From Allobosea sp. CRIB-10 (GTDB lineage: Bacteria > Pseudomonadota > Alphaproteobacteria > Rhizobiales > Beijerinckiaceae): a stretch of 64,000 bases of DNA. Position numbers and translations under genes: made by a program. This document shows, in pieces, positions 25,587-34,809 of the stretch. Where the stretch lies: assembly GCF_900112185.1 (NCBI RefSeq), contig NZ_FOKP01000008.1, positions 1 through 64,000 of the forward strand, written 5' to 3'. Numbering within the stretch: the stretch's first letter is position 1; each line of letters begins with the position of its first letter. The notes beneath the pieces are model-generated. The model saw only the letters and a program-made list of their open reading frames with translations, made no database searches and had not been told where the DNA came from.

Positions 25587-26414
25587 CTAGGCGCTTGCAT
25601 CCTCGGCCGCCTTCGCGGCGTCGCGCTTCTTCTCGACCCGGCGCACTGAGAACACCGAAAGCTCGTAGAGCAGCAGCATCGGGATCGCGAGCATGAGCTG
25701 CGAGATCACGTCGGGCGGGGTCAGCACCGCAGCGACGACGAAGACGAAGACGATGGCGTAGCGGCGCTTGTCCCTCAGGAACTGGGCATCGATGATTCCC
25801 GCCTGGCCGAGCAGGGTCAGGATCACCGGCAGCTGGAAGGAGATGCCGAAGGCGAAGATCAGCGTCATGATCAGCGAGAGATACTCGCTGACCTTGGGCA
25901 GGAGGGCGATGCCGGCCTGCCCGTCCGTCGCCGCCTGCTGCATGCCGATCGAGAACTTCATCAGCACCGGCATGGCGAAAAAGAACACCATCGCCGCACC
26001 GAGCAGGAAGAAGATCGGCGTCGCCGCCAAATACGGCGCGAAGGCCTGGCGCTCGTTCTTATAGAGACCGGGCGCGACGAATTTGTAGATCTGCGTCGCG
26101 ATCACCGGGAAGGCAAAGAAGCCGGCGCCGAAAGCCGCGATCTTGATCTGGGTGAAGAGGTACTCCAGCGGCGCGGTGTAGATGAGCTGAACGTTTGCGC
26201 CCGGGCCCGCGGCCCAGATATAGGGCTGGACCAAGATGTTGTAGATCTGCGTCGCGAAAGCAAAGCAGATGAAGAACATGATCAGGAAGGCGATGAGCGA
26301 CTTGATCAGCCGCGAACGCAATTCGATCAGGTGGTCGATCAGCGGCGCGCGTGAGGCCTCGATCTCGTCCTCGCCATCGCGCTTCGGCTCGGTGTTCGCT
26401 TCGACGACGCTCAT
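25587..26414 (-). CDS. tatC: Sec-independent protein translocase TatC
   Basis: A 275-residue six-helix protein, the substrate receptor of the twin-arginine translocon. The N-terminal block [20 protein letters not shown] carries the conserved Glu/Leu/Arg of the signal-peptide binding site. The helix-2 loop has [20 protein letters not shown], and [21 protein letters not shown] precedes the conserved [11 protein letters not shown] (helix 4-5). Its ATG overlaps the tatB stop (26411-26414), so the two are coupled. The charged C-terminal tail ([18 protein letters not shown]) is cytoplasmic. It ends the tatABC block; serS, which often follows in relatives, is not present here. Confidence 0.98.
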   Translation of the reverse strand: MSVVEANTEPKRDGEDEIEASRAPLIDHLIELRSRLIKSLIAFLIMFFICFAFATQIYNILVQPYIWAAGPGANVQLIYTAPLEYLFTQIKIAAFGAGFFAFPVIATQIYKFVAPGLYKNERQAFAPYLAATPIFFLLGAAMVFFFAMPVLMKFSIGMQQAATDGQAGIALLPKVSEYLSLIMTLIFAFGISFQLPVILTLLGQAGIIDAQFLRDKRRYAIVFVFVVAAVLTPPDVISQLMLAIPMLLLYELSVFSVRRVEKKRDAAKAAEDASA

Positions 26415-26965
26415 GCCGTCTCTCCGCCCTCGACCTCGGCCGCCTTGGCCTTGCGCTTGCGGACGGGCTTGGCCGGCGGCTCCTCGGCGGGAACAGCCTC
26501 AGCGGCCACGACAGGCTCTTCGGTCGCGACGGTCTTGCGGCGACGCTTCGGCTTTGTGTCCGCATCAGGCTCGGCGACAGGCGCCGGCTCGATGCTGACG
26601 GGGGCCGGCAACTCGGGTGCCGGCAGCGCAGCGAGCGTCGCCTCGACGTCCCTGATCGCCTTGTCGTCGGCCGCGGCCGGCTTCGAGGCGTCGGCGGCGC
26701 CGAAATCCTTCATCGGCTCGATCGGATCGAAATTGGTCGAGGCCTGGATCGAGTTACCGATGTCGTCGACCTGCTTCTTCAGGTCGGTGAGTTCGGCCTC
26801 GCGCATCGCGTCGTTGAACTGGCCCTGGAACTCGGAGGCCATGCGGCGAATCTTGCCGATCGCCTGCCCAGCCGTGCGCAGCGCCCCGGGCAAGTCCTTG
26901 GGGCCGATCACGATGAGCGCGACGCCCCCGATCAGCAGCATTTCGCTCCAGGCGATGTCGAACAT
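26411..26965 (-). CDS. tatB: Sec-independent protein translocase TatB
   Basis: A 184-residue Tat component. The N-terminal helix [20 protein letters not shown] is followed by the Gly-Pro hinge (GPKDLPG) and a long amphipathic helix through about residue 75. The remainder is a disordered Ala/Pro/Glu-rich tail that ends in a basic Lys/Arg stretch ([22 protein letters not shown]). The acidic residue after the helix (position 8, Glu) is typical of TatB and separates it from TatA. It works with TatC to bind twin-arginine signal peptides. It is followed directly by tatC with overlapping codons and preceded by tatA with a gap of about 100 bases. Confidence 0.96.
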   Translation of the reverse strand: MFDIAWSEMLLIGGVALIVIGPKDLPGALRTAGQAIGKIRRMASEFQGQFNDAMREAELTDLKKQVDDIGNSIQASTNFDPIEPMKDFGAADASKPAAADDKAIRDVEATLAALPAPELPAPVSIEPAPVAEPDADTKPKRRRKTVATEEPVVAAEAVPAEEPPAKPVRKRKAKAAEVEGGETA

Positions 26966-27064
26966 CGACGGCCGGTCCTTTAGGAAATCCTGTGCGGCGC
27001 CCGGAAGGCGCCGGAAACGGAGCCGATCAGGCTTCTCCCGATCAGCAAATCCGCTCCTGTGAGA

Positions 27065-27307
27065 TCAGGCCTTGGTCTCGGCCTTGGCCGGCTGCGGGTT
27101 CGCGGTCTGGGCCACCCCGTCGATCACTTTGGGATCAGCCGGCTGCTGGGCGGCCGGCGGCGGGGTCTCGTCCTCGGCCATGCCCTTCTTGAACGACTTG
27201 ATGCCCTTGGCGACGTCGCCCATCAGTTCGGACACCTTGCCGCGGCCGAACAGCAGCATGACGATGACGCCGACGACGATCCAGTGCCAGATGCTGACGC
27301 CACCCAT
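27065..27307 (-). CDS. tatA: Sec-independent protein translocase TatA
   Basis: An 80-residue pore-forming component of the twin-arginine translocon. [20 protein letters not shown] forms the membrane helix, then the hinge [20 protein letters not shown] leads into the amphipathic helix with the basic KKGMAEDE cluster, and a Pro/Ala/Gln tail ends the protein. It opens the tatABC block. The gene upstream on the same strand is an ABC ATPase whose 3' end lies 69 bases away. Substrates with RR leaders in this window include the family-5 binding protein and perhaps the DctP-type protein. Confidence 0.96.
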   Translation of the reverse strand: MGGVSIWHWIVVGVIVMLLFGRGKVSELMGDVAKGIKSFKKGMAEDETPPPAAQQPADPKVIDGVAQTANPQPAKAETKA

Positions 27308-27376
27308 GGCGGTACTCCTCCGAAATTGAACGCGCGGCCCGACTTGTCCCGAGGGGCCAGATGCTTGTGCCGGAAA

Positions 27377-28468
27377 CTAGGTGTCCCCTACAGGGAACAC
27401 AAGGACTTCGTCCATCGTAATATCGATACCGACATCCTCGCCCTCGGCGACGAAATCCCGCCGCGTCGGCAAGCGCGCCATCAGCGGCTTGTCGATGCCA
27501 TCGACCGCGAGCTCGATATGGTCGACCTCGCCGAGGAAACGCCGCGTCACCACCCGCGCCGGCAGGCAGAACCCTTTCGGAACCAGCCTGATCGCCTGGG
27601 GGCGGATAGCGAGCACCGCGGCTCCGTCCGGCAGGCCCGGCGCCGGAAAGCGGCCAAGCGGCGTATCGACCTCGCCGTTGCGCACGACCGTCTCGATCTC
27701 GGTAAGATCGCAAAAAAATCGGGCGGCAAAGAGGCTGGCGGGCTTGCGGTAGAGCTCCTCGCCCGTTCCGGCCTGGACGATCCGTCCCTGCCGCATCAGC
27801 ACGATCCGGTCGGCGACGCGCATCGCATCCTCAGGATCATGCGTCACGATGATCGAAGTCGCGCCGATCTCCTGCAGCAGCGCCATCGTCTCGTCGCGCA
27901 CTGCGTCGCGCAGGCGGCGATCGAGATTGGAGAAGGGCTCGTCCATCAGGAGCACGCCTGGACGCGGCGCCACTGCGCGCGCCAGGGCCACACGCTGCTG
28001 CTCGCCGCCGGAAAGCATGTGCGGATAGGCCTCGGCGAGGTCGGCGAGGCCGACGCGGGCGATGGCGCGCAGCGCCGTCGCGTCGGCTTCGGCATTGCCA
28101 TAGCCGCGCAGGCCAAAGCGGACATTCTCGCGCACCGAAAGATGCGGGAAGAGCGCGTAATCCTGGAAGACGAGGCCGACCCCCCTCGCCTCCGGCTCGA
28201 CGAAGTGAGCCGGCGAGGAGACGTCGCGCCCTTCGAGCAGGACATGCCCGGAACTCGGCCGCTCAACCCCGGCGGCAAGGCGTAGCAGCGTCGTCTTGCC
28301 GCAGCCGGAATGGCCGAGCAAAGCGACGATCTCGCCCGGCGCGACGCTGAGCGAGACATTGTCGAGTGCCGTCACCGCACCGAATCGCTGGGTGACGCCG
28401 TCGAAGCCGAGCGCCATCGGGATCGCGGCGCCGGCTGTGCCGCGCCGTCCCCACCCCAGCCAGCGCAT
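27377..28468 (-). CDS. ABC transporter ATP-binding protein, Fe3+/thiamine/polyamine type (FbpC/PotA-like)
   Basis: A 363-residue importer ATPase. Walker A reads GHSGCGKTTLLRLAAG, the Q-loop VGLVFQDYALFPHLSV, the signature LSGGEQQRVALARA, Walker B VLLMDEPFSNLD and the H-loop IIVTHDPEDAMRVADRIVLM. A C-terminal TOBE-like domain (about residues 265-360) marks the CUT1/FbpC/PotA group. No permease or binding protein is adjacent, so it is an orphan in this region. ATG 28468 with AGCAGG upstream is preferred; ATG 28417 is a shorter option, and the longer frame begins with TTG. It sits between scpB and tatA, splitting a gene order often found unbroken in related bacteria. Confidence 0.9.
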   Translation of the reverse strand: MRWLGWGRRGTAGAAIPMALGFDGVTQRFGAVTALDNVSLSVAPGEIVALLGHSGCGKTTLLRLAAGVERPSSGHVLLEGRDVSSPAHFVEPEARGVGLVFQDYALFPHLSVRENVRFGLRGYGNAEADATALRAIARVGLADLAEAYPHMLSGGEQQRVALARAVAPRPGVLLMDEPFSNLDRRLRDAVRDETMALLQEIGATSIIVTHDPEDAMRVADRIVLMRQGRIVQAGTGEELYRKPASLFAARFFCDLTEIETVVRNGEVDTPLGRFPAPGLPDGAAVLAIRPQAIRLVPKGFCLPARVVTRRFLGEVDHIELAVDGIDKPLMARLPTRRDFVAEGEDVGIDITMDEVLVFPVGDT

Positions 28469-28534
28469 CCTGCTTTCGGTCCGAGCCAAGTCGTTCTCCT
28501 GCCGGCCCGCCGGGCTCAATCTCCCTGCGCTGTG

Positions 28535-29221
28535 CTAGCTGGCGTCGCCGTCGTCAAGCGGCGTGAACAGGTCGCCGAGCGGGTCCTCGTCGTCCCGCAG
28601 GCCCGGATCGTCGTCGGGCACCGGCACGGTGAGGTCCTTGGCGAGGCGCCCCTCGATGAAACCGGCGCCCTTCAATTCCTCCAGCCCCGGCAGATCGTCG
28701 ATGCGGTCGAGCCCGAAATGGTCGAGGAAGGCCGGCGTCGTGCCGAAGGTCACCGGCCGCCCCGGCGAGCGTCGCCGGCCGCGCAAGCGCACCCAGCCCG
28801 CTTCGAGCAGGATGTCGAGCGTGCCCTTGGCAGTGGCGACGCCGCGGATCTCCTCGATCTCGGCCCGCGTCACCGGCTGGTGATAGGCGATGATGGCGAG
28901 CGTCTCCAGCGCGGCGCGCGAGAGCTTGCGCGGCGGCTCGGCTTCGGGCGCGAGCAAATAGGCCAGATCAGGCGCGGTGCGGAAGGCATAGCCGCCGGCG
29001 ACGCGCTGCAGCGTCACCCCGCGCAGGGCGTAGGTCTGCTGCAATTCGGCGATGACCCGCTCGATCGGCACATTCGCGGGGACCGATTTCGCGAGGTCCT
29101 CGGCCAAAAGCGGCTGCACCGAGGCAAACAGCAACGCCTCGACGATGCGGCAGGCGCGCGCCAGCGCCTCGTCGGTATCCCAATCCTCCTCGTCCTCGCG
29201 TTCGGCTTCAGCGACGGCCAT
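28535..29221 (-). CDS. scpB: segregation and condensation protein ScpB
   Basis: A 228-residue kleisin-associated winged-helix (KITE) protein of the SMC-ScpA-ScpB condensin, which organises and helps segregate the chromosome. Two winged helices are visible: RIVEALLFASVQPLLAEDLA near residue 25 and KLSRAALETLAIIAYHQPVT near 100. The conserved EIEEIRGVATAKGTLDILLE follows, and GRPVTFGTTPAFLDHFGLD ends the core. The acidic C-terminal tail (about 35 residues, DDDPGLRDDEDPLGD) is disordered. Start ATG 29221 lies 7 bases after the scpA stop, so the genes are co-transcribed and balanced expression of the ScpAB complex is likely. Confidence 0.95.
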   Translation of the reverse strand: MAVAEAEREDEEDWDTDEALARACRIVEALLFASVQPLLAEDLAKSVPANVPIERVIAELQQTYALRGVTLQRVAGGYAFRTAPDLAYLLAPEAEPPRKLSRAALETLAIIAYHQPVTRAEIEEIRGVATAKGTLDILLEAGWVRLRGRRRSPGRPVTFGTTPAFLDHFGLDRIDDLPGLEELKGAGFIEGRLAKDLTVPVPDDDPGLRDDEDPLGDLFTPLDDGDAS

Positions 29222-29228
29222 CAGCGCC

Positions 29229-30065
29229 TCACAGGCCGAGCGTCGGCGGCCGCGCCGAGCGGCGCCGGACATAAAGCGGCGAGAAGGCACCATCCTGGCG
29301 CAGGTCGAGCAGGCCCTCGCGCACCATCTCCAGCATGGCCGAGAGCGAGGAGGCCCGGACCGTTGCGCTCATCGTCTCGACGGGCAGGCCATGGCTGCTC
29401 ATATAGCGGGTGAGATAGCCGTCGATCGCGGTCCATTCGCCGGCCTCCCCGACCAGCCGCGCCAAAGCCTCGCGCGCCTCGGCCAGCGACAGCACCTGGC
29501 GCTGGCCGACGCTCATCGGCTGGCGGATGCGCTTCTGGCGCTGCTGCGCATAGGCGGCCAGGAGGTCATAGAGTTCGGCCTCCCAGACCGGCCGCGCCTC
29601 GGAAGCGATCACCTCCGGTTCGCCGCGGGCGAAGACGTCGCGGCCGAGCCGTTCACGGGTGGCGAGCCTCTGTGCCGCCGCGCGGATCGTCTCCAGCCGC
29701 TTCAGGCGCAGCGCCAGCGCGGTGGCGAGATCGGCCGCACTCGGCTCCTCGCCCTTGGGCGGCTCCGGCAGCAGCATGCGCGACTTGAGGTAGGCAAGCC
29801 ACGCCGCCATCACCAGATAGTCGGCGGCGAGTTCGAGCCGCAGCGCCCGCGCCGTTTCGATGAAGGAGAGATATTGCTCGGCCAGCGCCAGGATCGAGAT
29901 GCGGGCGAGATCGACCTTCTGGCGCCGCGCGAGATCGAGCAGCAGATCGAGCGGCCCTTCATAACCGTCGACGTCGATCACGAGCGAGGGTTCGCCGGAC
30001 GCGCGTTCCGGCGTGCCGTCCTCCTGGAATGGCAGCTCAGCGGCCATCGATGGCCAATTCCCCAT
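29229..30065 (-). CDS. scpA: segregation and condensation protein ScpA
   Basis: A 278-residue kleisin subunit of the SMC complex. The N-terminal SMC-binding block is VIDVDGYEGPLDLLLDLARR (about residues 29-48), followed by the helical LARISILALAEQYLSFI. The C-terminal winged helix lies in RASSLSAMLEMVREGLLDLR, ending in the short QDGAFSPLYVRRR tail that contacts the SMC cap. ATG 30065 is used; ATG 30047 is a shorter option. It lies 50 bases after the nagZ stop and 7 before scpB, the nagZ-scpA-scpB arrangement common in alphaproteobacteria. Confidence 0.95.
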   Translation of the reverse strand: MGNWPSMAAELPFQEDGTPERASGEPSLVIDVDGYEGPLDLLLDLARRQKVDLARISILALAEQYLSFIETARALRLELAADYLVMAAWLAYLKSRMLLPEPPKGEEPSAADLATALALRLKRLETIRAAAQRLATRERLGRDVFARGEPEVIASEARPVWEAELYDLLAAYAQQRQKRIRQPMSVGQRQVLSLAEAREALARLVGEAGEWTAIDGYLTRYMSSHGLPVETMSATVRASSLSAMLEMVREGLLDLRQDGAFSPLYVRRRSARPPTLGL

Positions 30066-30115
30066 GACGTGCCCCGCCGGATCGGCGGAGCCACAACCCC
30101 GGGCAGAGAATCAGC

Positions 30116-31129
30116 CTAACCGCCGCCCAAAGCAAGGGCGCTGGCAAGCTGCGCGCGGGTGCTGTCCACATCGAGCGGCTCGGGCTCATGCCGGATCCGC
30201 GCCAGCGCCATCGCGGCGCGGCGGGCGCGCTGGCCGGTCATCTCCGGAACGGTGCCGGCGATCGCGACCATCTCCTCCATGACGCCATGGCAGTGCAGCA
30301 CCACGTCGACGCCGGCGCGGACCGCCGCCTTGGCCTTCTCCTCGAACGAACCTGAGAGCGCCTTCATGGAGATGTCGTCGGTCATGATCAGCCCGTCATA
30401 GCCGAGCTCGCCACGCATGATCTCTCTGACAATCTTCCGCGAGATCGTCGCCGGCCGGCGCTTGTCGAGCGCGGTGAAGACGACATGCGCCGTCATCGCC
30501 AGCGGCATGTCGGCGAGATGCCGGAACGGACGGAAATCATGGGCGCGCAACTCGTCGAGGCTGGCTTCGACCACCGGCAGGTCGTGATGGCTGTCGGCCT
30601 TGGCGCGCCCATGACCAGGCATGTGCTTGATCACCGGCAGCACACCGCCGGCCAAGAGCCCCTCGGCCGCCGCGCGGCCGAGCGTCGCCACCATGGCGGG
30701 ATCGCGGGCATAGGCGCGGTTGCCGATCACGTCATGGCTGCCGGCGACGGGAACGTCGAGCACCGGCAGGCAGTCGACATCGATGCCGACGCTTTTGAGA
30801 TCATGCGCCATCAGGCGCGCCGAGAGCCGGACGATCTCGCGCTGCTGCACGGGGTCGTTGATGGCGAGGAAGGCGAGCGCCGGCGGATAGGGCGGCCAGT
30901 GCGGCGGGCCCATGCGCTGCACCCGCCCGCCCTCCTGGTCGATCAGGATCGGCGCCTGCCAGCCGACACAATCGCGCATCTGCGCCGTCAGCGCAGCCAC
31001 TTGCGCCGGATCCTGCGTATTCCGCTTGAACAGGATGAAGCCCCAGGGCCGCGCGTCGCGGAAGAAGGCCCGCTCGTCGGGGGAGAGGCTCGTGCCGAGG
31101 CAACCGGCGATGAAGGCGCGCGAGATCAT
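30116..31129 (-). CDS. nagZ: beta-N-acetylhexosaminidase NagZ
   Basis: A 337-residue cytoplasmic glycoside hydrolase of family 3. It removes N-acetylglucosamine from anhydro-muropeptides during cell-wall recycling. The signature is KHMPGHGRAKADSHHDLP near residue 175, holding the Asp/His catalytic dyad. The nucleophile loop LIMTDDISMKALSG near 250 carries the catalytic Asp. The N-terminal substrate region LIDQEGGRVQRMGPPHWPPY is intact. No signal peptide is present, as expected for NagZ. It heads the nagZ-scpA-scpB operon. NagZ products can influence AmpC-type beta-lactamase induction in some bacteria, but no ampR/ampC genes are in this window. Confidence 0.96.
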   Translation of the reverse strand: MISRAFIAGCLGTSLSPDERAFFRDARPWGFILFKRNTQDPAQVAALTAQMRDCVGWQAPILIDQEGGRVQRMGPPHWPPYPPALAFLAINDPVQQREIVRLSARLMAHDLKSVGIDVDCLPVLDVPVAGSHDVIGNRAYARDPAMVATLGRAAAEGLLAGGVLPVIKHMPGHGRAKADSHHDLPVVEASLDELRAHDFRPFRHLADMPLAMTAHVVFTALDKRRPATISRKIVREIMRGELGYDGLIMTDDISMKALSGSFEEKAKAAVRAGVDVVLHCHGVMEEMVAIAGTVPEMTGQRARRAAMALARIRHEPEPLDVDSTRAQLASALALGGG

Positions 31130-31245
31130 GCGGTGGTTATCGCCGATTCGGCGGCGATGAGCATTGCTTACCCGTCATTGCGGGCTCGCCCTCTCCGCCA
31201 TGCAAGCCCTTGTGAGGAGAATGACCGCAGCGCTCGTTCAGCCGC

Positions 31246-31953
31246 TCAACGCGCCTTCTGGCCGAACAGGACTGCCTTTTCCTCCGGCGTCGAGATGCCG
31301 GCCGGGTTGCGCAGCTCCTCGGCAACCTTGAGGCCGCGCTGCACGGCGGGCCGCGCCAGCATCGTCTCGAGCCAGCGCCCGACATTGGGAAACTGCTTGA
31401 TGTCCTGGCCCTGGCGCTCCCAGCCGCGGGCCCAGCCGACGCAGGCCATGTCGGCGATCGAATAGTCGTCGCAGATATAGTCGCGGCCTTCGAGGCGCCG
31501 GTTCAGCACGCCGTAGAGGCGGTTCGCCTCGTTGGTGTAGCGGTCGATCGCGTAGGGCACCTTCTCGGGCGCATAGATGCGGAAGTGATGGGTCTGGCCG
31601 AGCATCGGGCCGAAGCCGCCCATCTGCCAGAACAGCCATTCATCGACGGCGACACGGCCGCGCTCGTCCTTCGGGTAGAACTTTCCGGTCTTGCGGCCGA
31701 GGTATTGCAGGATCGCGCCGGATTCGAAGACCGAGATCGGCTTGCCGTCCGGCCCCTCGGGATCGACGATCGCCGGCATGCGGTTGTTCGGCGAGATCGC
31801 CAGGAACTCCGGCTTGAACTGGTCGCCCTTGCCGATGTTCACGGGAATCACATTGTAGGGCAGCCCGGTTTCCTCGAGCATGATGGTGATCTTCCAGCCG
31901 TTCGGCGTCGGCCAGTAATGGAGATCGATCGGCTTGCCCTGCACTGCTGCCAT
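31246..31953 (-). CDS. glutathione S-transferase family protein (Nu-class/YfcG-YghU-like)
   Basis: A 235-residue protein with an N-terminal thioredoxin-like domain and a C-terminal all-helical GST domain. The opening PIDLHYWPTPNGWKITIMLE is close to the YfcG/YghU disulfide-bond oxidoreductases, in which a Thr/Asn pair near residue 15 holds glutathione. NNRMPAIVDPEGPDGKPISV with the cis-Pro and FESGAILQYLGRK with the glutathione-binding Glu-Ser follow. The C-terminal DYSIADMACVGWARG contains the helix-capping Ser/Asp motif. A role in disulfide reduction rather than xenobiotic conjugation is inferred. It appears monocistronic. Confidence 0.93.
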   Translation of the reverse strand: MAAVQGKPIDLHYWPTPNGWKITIMLEETGLPYNVIPVNIGKGDQFKPEFLAISPNNRMPAIVDPEGPDGKPISVFESGAILQYLGRKTGKFYPKDERGRVAVDEWLFWQMGGFGPMLGQTHHFRIYAPEKVPYAIDRYTNEANRLYGVLNRRLEGRDYICDDYSIADMACVGWARGWERQGQDIKQFPNVGRWLETMLARPAVQRGLKVAEELRNPAGISTPEEKAVLFGQKAR

Positions 31954-32067
31954 TGTCCCAGTCCTCGCGGGTTGTTGCGGGTCGCCCGGACATCTAGGTC
32001 TCGACCGGCGCTCCTGTAAGAACCTGGCCTGCGCGCCCGGCGCGGGCGCGGCATGCGGGCCGCGCCG

Positions 32068-32553
32068 TCACAGCTCGAGCTTGAAGCCCTCATGGCTCTG
32101 GTCGAAGCCGAGGCGGCGATAGAAGCGATGCGCCGCCTCGCGCGCCTTGTTCGAGGTGAGCTCGACCAGACCGGCGCCGTTCTTTCGGGCGAAGTCGACC
32201 GCATGGGCGACCATTGCTTCGCCAATGCGCCGGCCGCGCAGGGCCGGATCGACATGGACGCTTTCGAGCTTGGCACGCTTGCGGCCGCGATTGATCAGGC
32301 CAGGGATCAACGTGACCTGCAGCGTGCCGACCACCTCACCGTCGAGCTCGGCGACAAAGAGCGTGTTGTATGGGCTGGCAGCGACCTCGTCGAAGGCATC
32401 GAGATAGGACGGATGAGCTGCCTCCTGCGCGATCTCGGCATCGCTGCGGGTCTGCGTGGCGGATCCCTGCATGATCAGCCAGGCGATGCGTGCGGCATCG
32501 TCGCGGCGAGCCTCGCGCATGGTGACGCCGGAAAGAGCGGCGGTCTTGGTCAT
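32068..32553 (-). CDS. GNAT family N-acetyltransferase
   Basis: A 161-residue GNAT protein. Motif A is KLESVHVDPALRGRRIGEAM, containing the RGRRIG pyrophosphate loop, followed by AVDFARKNGAGLVELTSNKA and the motif-B Asn/Tyr region AREAAHRFYRRLGFDQSHEG. Several close relatives acetylate small amines or antibiotics, but the substrate here is unknown. The ribosome site GGAG lies directly against the upstream ATG at 32559, so the second ATG at 32553, six bases further on, is the better start. It follows another GNAT gene and gatB on the same strand, likely one transcript. Confidence 0.9.
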   Translation of the reverse strand: MTKTAALSGVTMREARRDDAARIAWLIMQGSATQTRSDAEIAQEAAHPSYLDAFDEVAASPYNTLFVAELDGEVVGTLQVTLIPGLINRGRKRAKLESVHVDPALRGRRIGEAMVAHAVDFARKNGAGLVELTSNKAREAAHRFYRRLGFDQSHEGFKLEL

Positions 32554-32573
32554 CGTCATCTCCGTGGAAGCTG

Positions 32574-33080
32574 TCAGATCATCACCAGGCGCTTGGCCAT
32601 GATCAGCGTATTAGGCGTGTCCTCGCGCCCGTCGAAGCGGGCCTGGCGCTGCAGGAAGAAGCCCATGCGCTCGTAGAAGGCGATCGCGAGCTCGTTCTGA
32701 CTCTCGACCTCCAGCCGCGCCACCGGAGCGTCCGGAAAGCAGGCGAGCGCGACCTGCAGGAGCGTGCGCCCGATGCCCGCGCCCTGCCGGGCCGGCGAGA
32801 CATAGAGCCGCGTCAGCATCGCTGCCCGGTCGGGCTCGCGGCGGGCCGAGGCGGTGCCGACGATCTCCTCGCCCAACAGAGCGATCAGAAACACGCCGCT
32901 GTCGCGGCCGAGCTGGGCATTCAGCGCGTCGAGCGAATGCCAGGCATTGGTGATCTCGGCGACGCGGCGCCAGCCATAGATGCCGTCATAGGTGTCGTGC
33001 CAGGTCTCGACCAAAAGCGAGCGGACCGCCGGCAAATCGGCGGCGAGCGCATCGCGGATAATCAAGTCCTTCTGCGTCAC
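32574..33080 (-). CDS. GNAT family N-acetyltransferase
   Basis: A 168-residue GNAT protein. The acetyl-CoA site is [20 protein letters not shown] near residue 90, with the RQGAGIG loop, then [20 protein letters not shown] with the conserved Asn and Tyr. The N-terminus [20 protein letters not shown] is the usual first strand and helix. It starts with GTG, which overlaps the gatB stop (GTGA, 33077-33080), so it is translationally coupled to gatB. The substrate is unknown. A second GNAT gene follows 20 bases downstream. Linkage of GNAT genes to gatB is probably by operon position rather than function. Confidence 0.92.
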   Translation of the reverse strand: MTQKDLIIRDALAADLPAVRSLLVETWHDTYDGIYGWRRVAEITNAWHSLDALNAQLGRDSGVFLIALLGEEIVGTASARREPDRAAMLTRLYVSPARQGAGIGRTLLQVALACFPDAPVARLEVESQNELAIAFYERMGFFLQRQARFDGREDTPNTLIMAKRLVMI

Positions 33081-34558
33081 TCGATGCCTAATTTCTTCTT
33101 CAGGATCTCGTTCAGCGCCTGCGGGTTGGCCTTGCCGCCCGAGGCCTTCATCGCCTGGCCGACGAACCAGCCCAGCATGGTCGGCTTCGCCTTGACCTGC
33201 TCGACCTTGTCCGGGTTGGCGGCGATGATCTCGTCGACCGCCTTCTCGATCGCGCCGGTGTCGGTGACCTGCTTCATGCCGCGGGCCTCGACGATCTCGC
33301 GCGGATCGCCACCCTCGGACCAGAGGATCTCGAACAGGTCCTTGGCGATCTTGCCGGAGATCACGCCCTCGCCGATCAGGTCGACGAGGCCACCGAGCTG
33401 CGCCGCCGAGACCGGCGAGGCCGAGACGTCCTTGCCTTCCTTGTTCAGGCGGCCGAAGAGCTCGTTGATCACCCAGTTGGCAGCAGCCTTGCCGTCGCGG
33501 CCTTTCGCCACGGCCTCGAAGTAGTCGGCCTGGTCGCGCTCGGCGACGAGCACCGAGGCGTCATAGGGCGAGAGCCCGTATTCGGCGATGAAGCGAGCCT
33601 TCTTGGCGTCGGGCAGCTCGGGCAGATGCGCCTTCAGCTCGGCGATGAAGGCGTCGTCGAATTCGAGCGGCAGCAGGTCCGGATCGGGGAAATAGCGATA
33701 GTCGTGCGCTTCTTCCTTGGAGCGCAGCGATCGGGTCTCGCCCTTGCCGGGATCGTAGAGCCGGGTTTCCTGGTCGATCGTGCCGCCATCCTCGAGGATG
33801 CCGATCTGGCGGCGGGCCTCGACCTCGATCGCCTGGCCGATGAAGCGGATCGAGTTGACGTTCTTGATCTCGCAGCGCGTACCGAAGGGCGCGCCCGGCT
33901 TGCGCACGGAGACGTTGACGTCGGCGCGCAGATTGCCCTTCTCCATGTCGCCGTCGCAGGAGCCGATATAGCGCAGGATGGTGCGCAGCTTGGAGACATA
34001 GGCCTTGGCCTCGTCGGCCGAGCGCAGATCCGGCTTGGAGACGATCTCCATCAGCGCCACACCAGAGCGGTTGAGGTCGACGAAGCTCATGGTCGGATGC
34101 TGGTCGTGCATCGACTTGCCCGCATCCTGCTCCAGATGCAGACGCTCGATGCCGACGGTGATCTGCTCGGTCGGCGACAGGTCGACCGCGATCTCGCCCT
34201 CGCCGACGACGGGGTGCTTGTACTGGCTGATCTGGTAGCCCTGCGGCAGGTCGGGATAGAAATAGTTCTTGCGGTCGAAGACCGAGCGCTTGTTGATCTG
34301 GGCGTTGAGGCCGAGCCCGGTGCGGACCGCCTGGCGAACGCATTCCTCGTTGATCACCGGCAGCATGCCCGGCATCGCCGCGTCGACAAGGCTGACATGG
34401 GCGTTCGGCTCGCCGCCGAAAGCGGTCGATGAGCCCGAGAACAGCTTGGCGTTCGAGGTGACCTGCGCATGGATCTCGAGGCCGATCACGATTTCCCAGT
34501 CGCCGGTCGCACCCTTGATCAACTTCTTCGGGTCGGCGGGACGGACATGCGCATTCAT
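33077..34558 (-). CDS. gatB: Asp-tRNA(Asn)/Glu-tRNA(Gln) amidotransferase subunit B
   Basis: The 493-residue kinase/tRNA-binding subunit of GatCAB, which converts mischarged Glu-tRNA(Gln) or Asp-tRNA(Asn) to the correct amide. The catalytic cradle domain opens with [40 protein letters not shown] holds part of the active site. Further blocks are [20 protein letters not shown] and [20 protein letters not shown]. The C-terminal YqeY-like helical domain ends with [20 protein letters not shown]. gatC and gatA are not in the window, which is common in this group. It is the first gene of a transcript with two GNAT genes. Confidence 0.98.
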   Translation of the reverse strand: MNAHVRPADPKKLIKGATGDWEIVIGLEIHAQVTSNAKLFSGSSTAFGGEPNAHVSLVDAAMPGMLPVINEECVRQAVRTGLGLNAQINKRSVFDRKNYFYPDLPQGYQISQYKHPVVGEGEIAVDLSPTEQITVGIERLHLEQDAGKSMHDQHPTMSFVDLNRSGVALMEIVSKPDLRSADEAKAYVSKLRTILRYIGSCDGDMEKGNLRADVNVSVRKPGAPFGTRCEIKNVNSIRFIGQAIEVEARRQIGILEDGGTIDQETRLYDPGKGETRSLRSKEEAHDYRYFPDPDLLPLEFDDAFIAELKAHLPELPDAKKARFIAEYGLSPYDASVLVAERDQADYFEAVAKGRDGKAAANWVINELFGRLNKEGKDVSASPVSAAQLGGLVDLIGEGVISGKIAKDLFEILWSEGGDPREIVEARGMKQVTDTGAIEKAVDEIIAANPDKVEQVKAKPTMLGWFVGQAMKASGGKANPQALNEILKKKLGIE

Positions 34559-34809
34559 GAGACGACTTCCATGCGGTGTTGGCTGCTGACGCTTGCGCGC
34601 GCGTCCCTCAGGTAGAGCTTCGGCCCGCCGCCAGCAAGCACCTGTTCACGGTCGGCTCACGTGGTCTTGCGGCGACAATGAGCCGCCAGCGTGAAAATTA
34701 CGCCGAAATGTCGAGTGAAGAAACTTGACAATCGTCAGTCTGATGGAGTTGTTGCGCTTTGGCCGGAAACCGTGAAGGTTGCGCCGCGCCCGCTTTTTCG
34801 GAGTTTCAC

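Noticed and set aside
31155..31225. Possible remnant of the cgtcattgcg-type repeat between the GST and nagZ genes
   Set aside because: Words such as CCGTCATTGCGGG and GAGAATGACCGC are suggestive, but the arms pair poorly and the element could not be delimited.
34725..34753. TTGACA-like -35 box ahead of the RND adaptor gene
   Set aside because: The -35 is perfect but no acceptable -10 lies at 16-18 bases, so it is not listed as a promoter.
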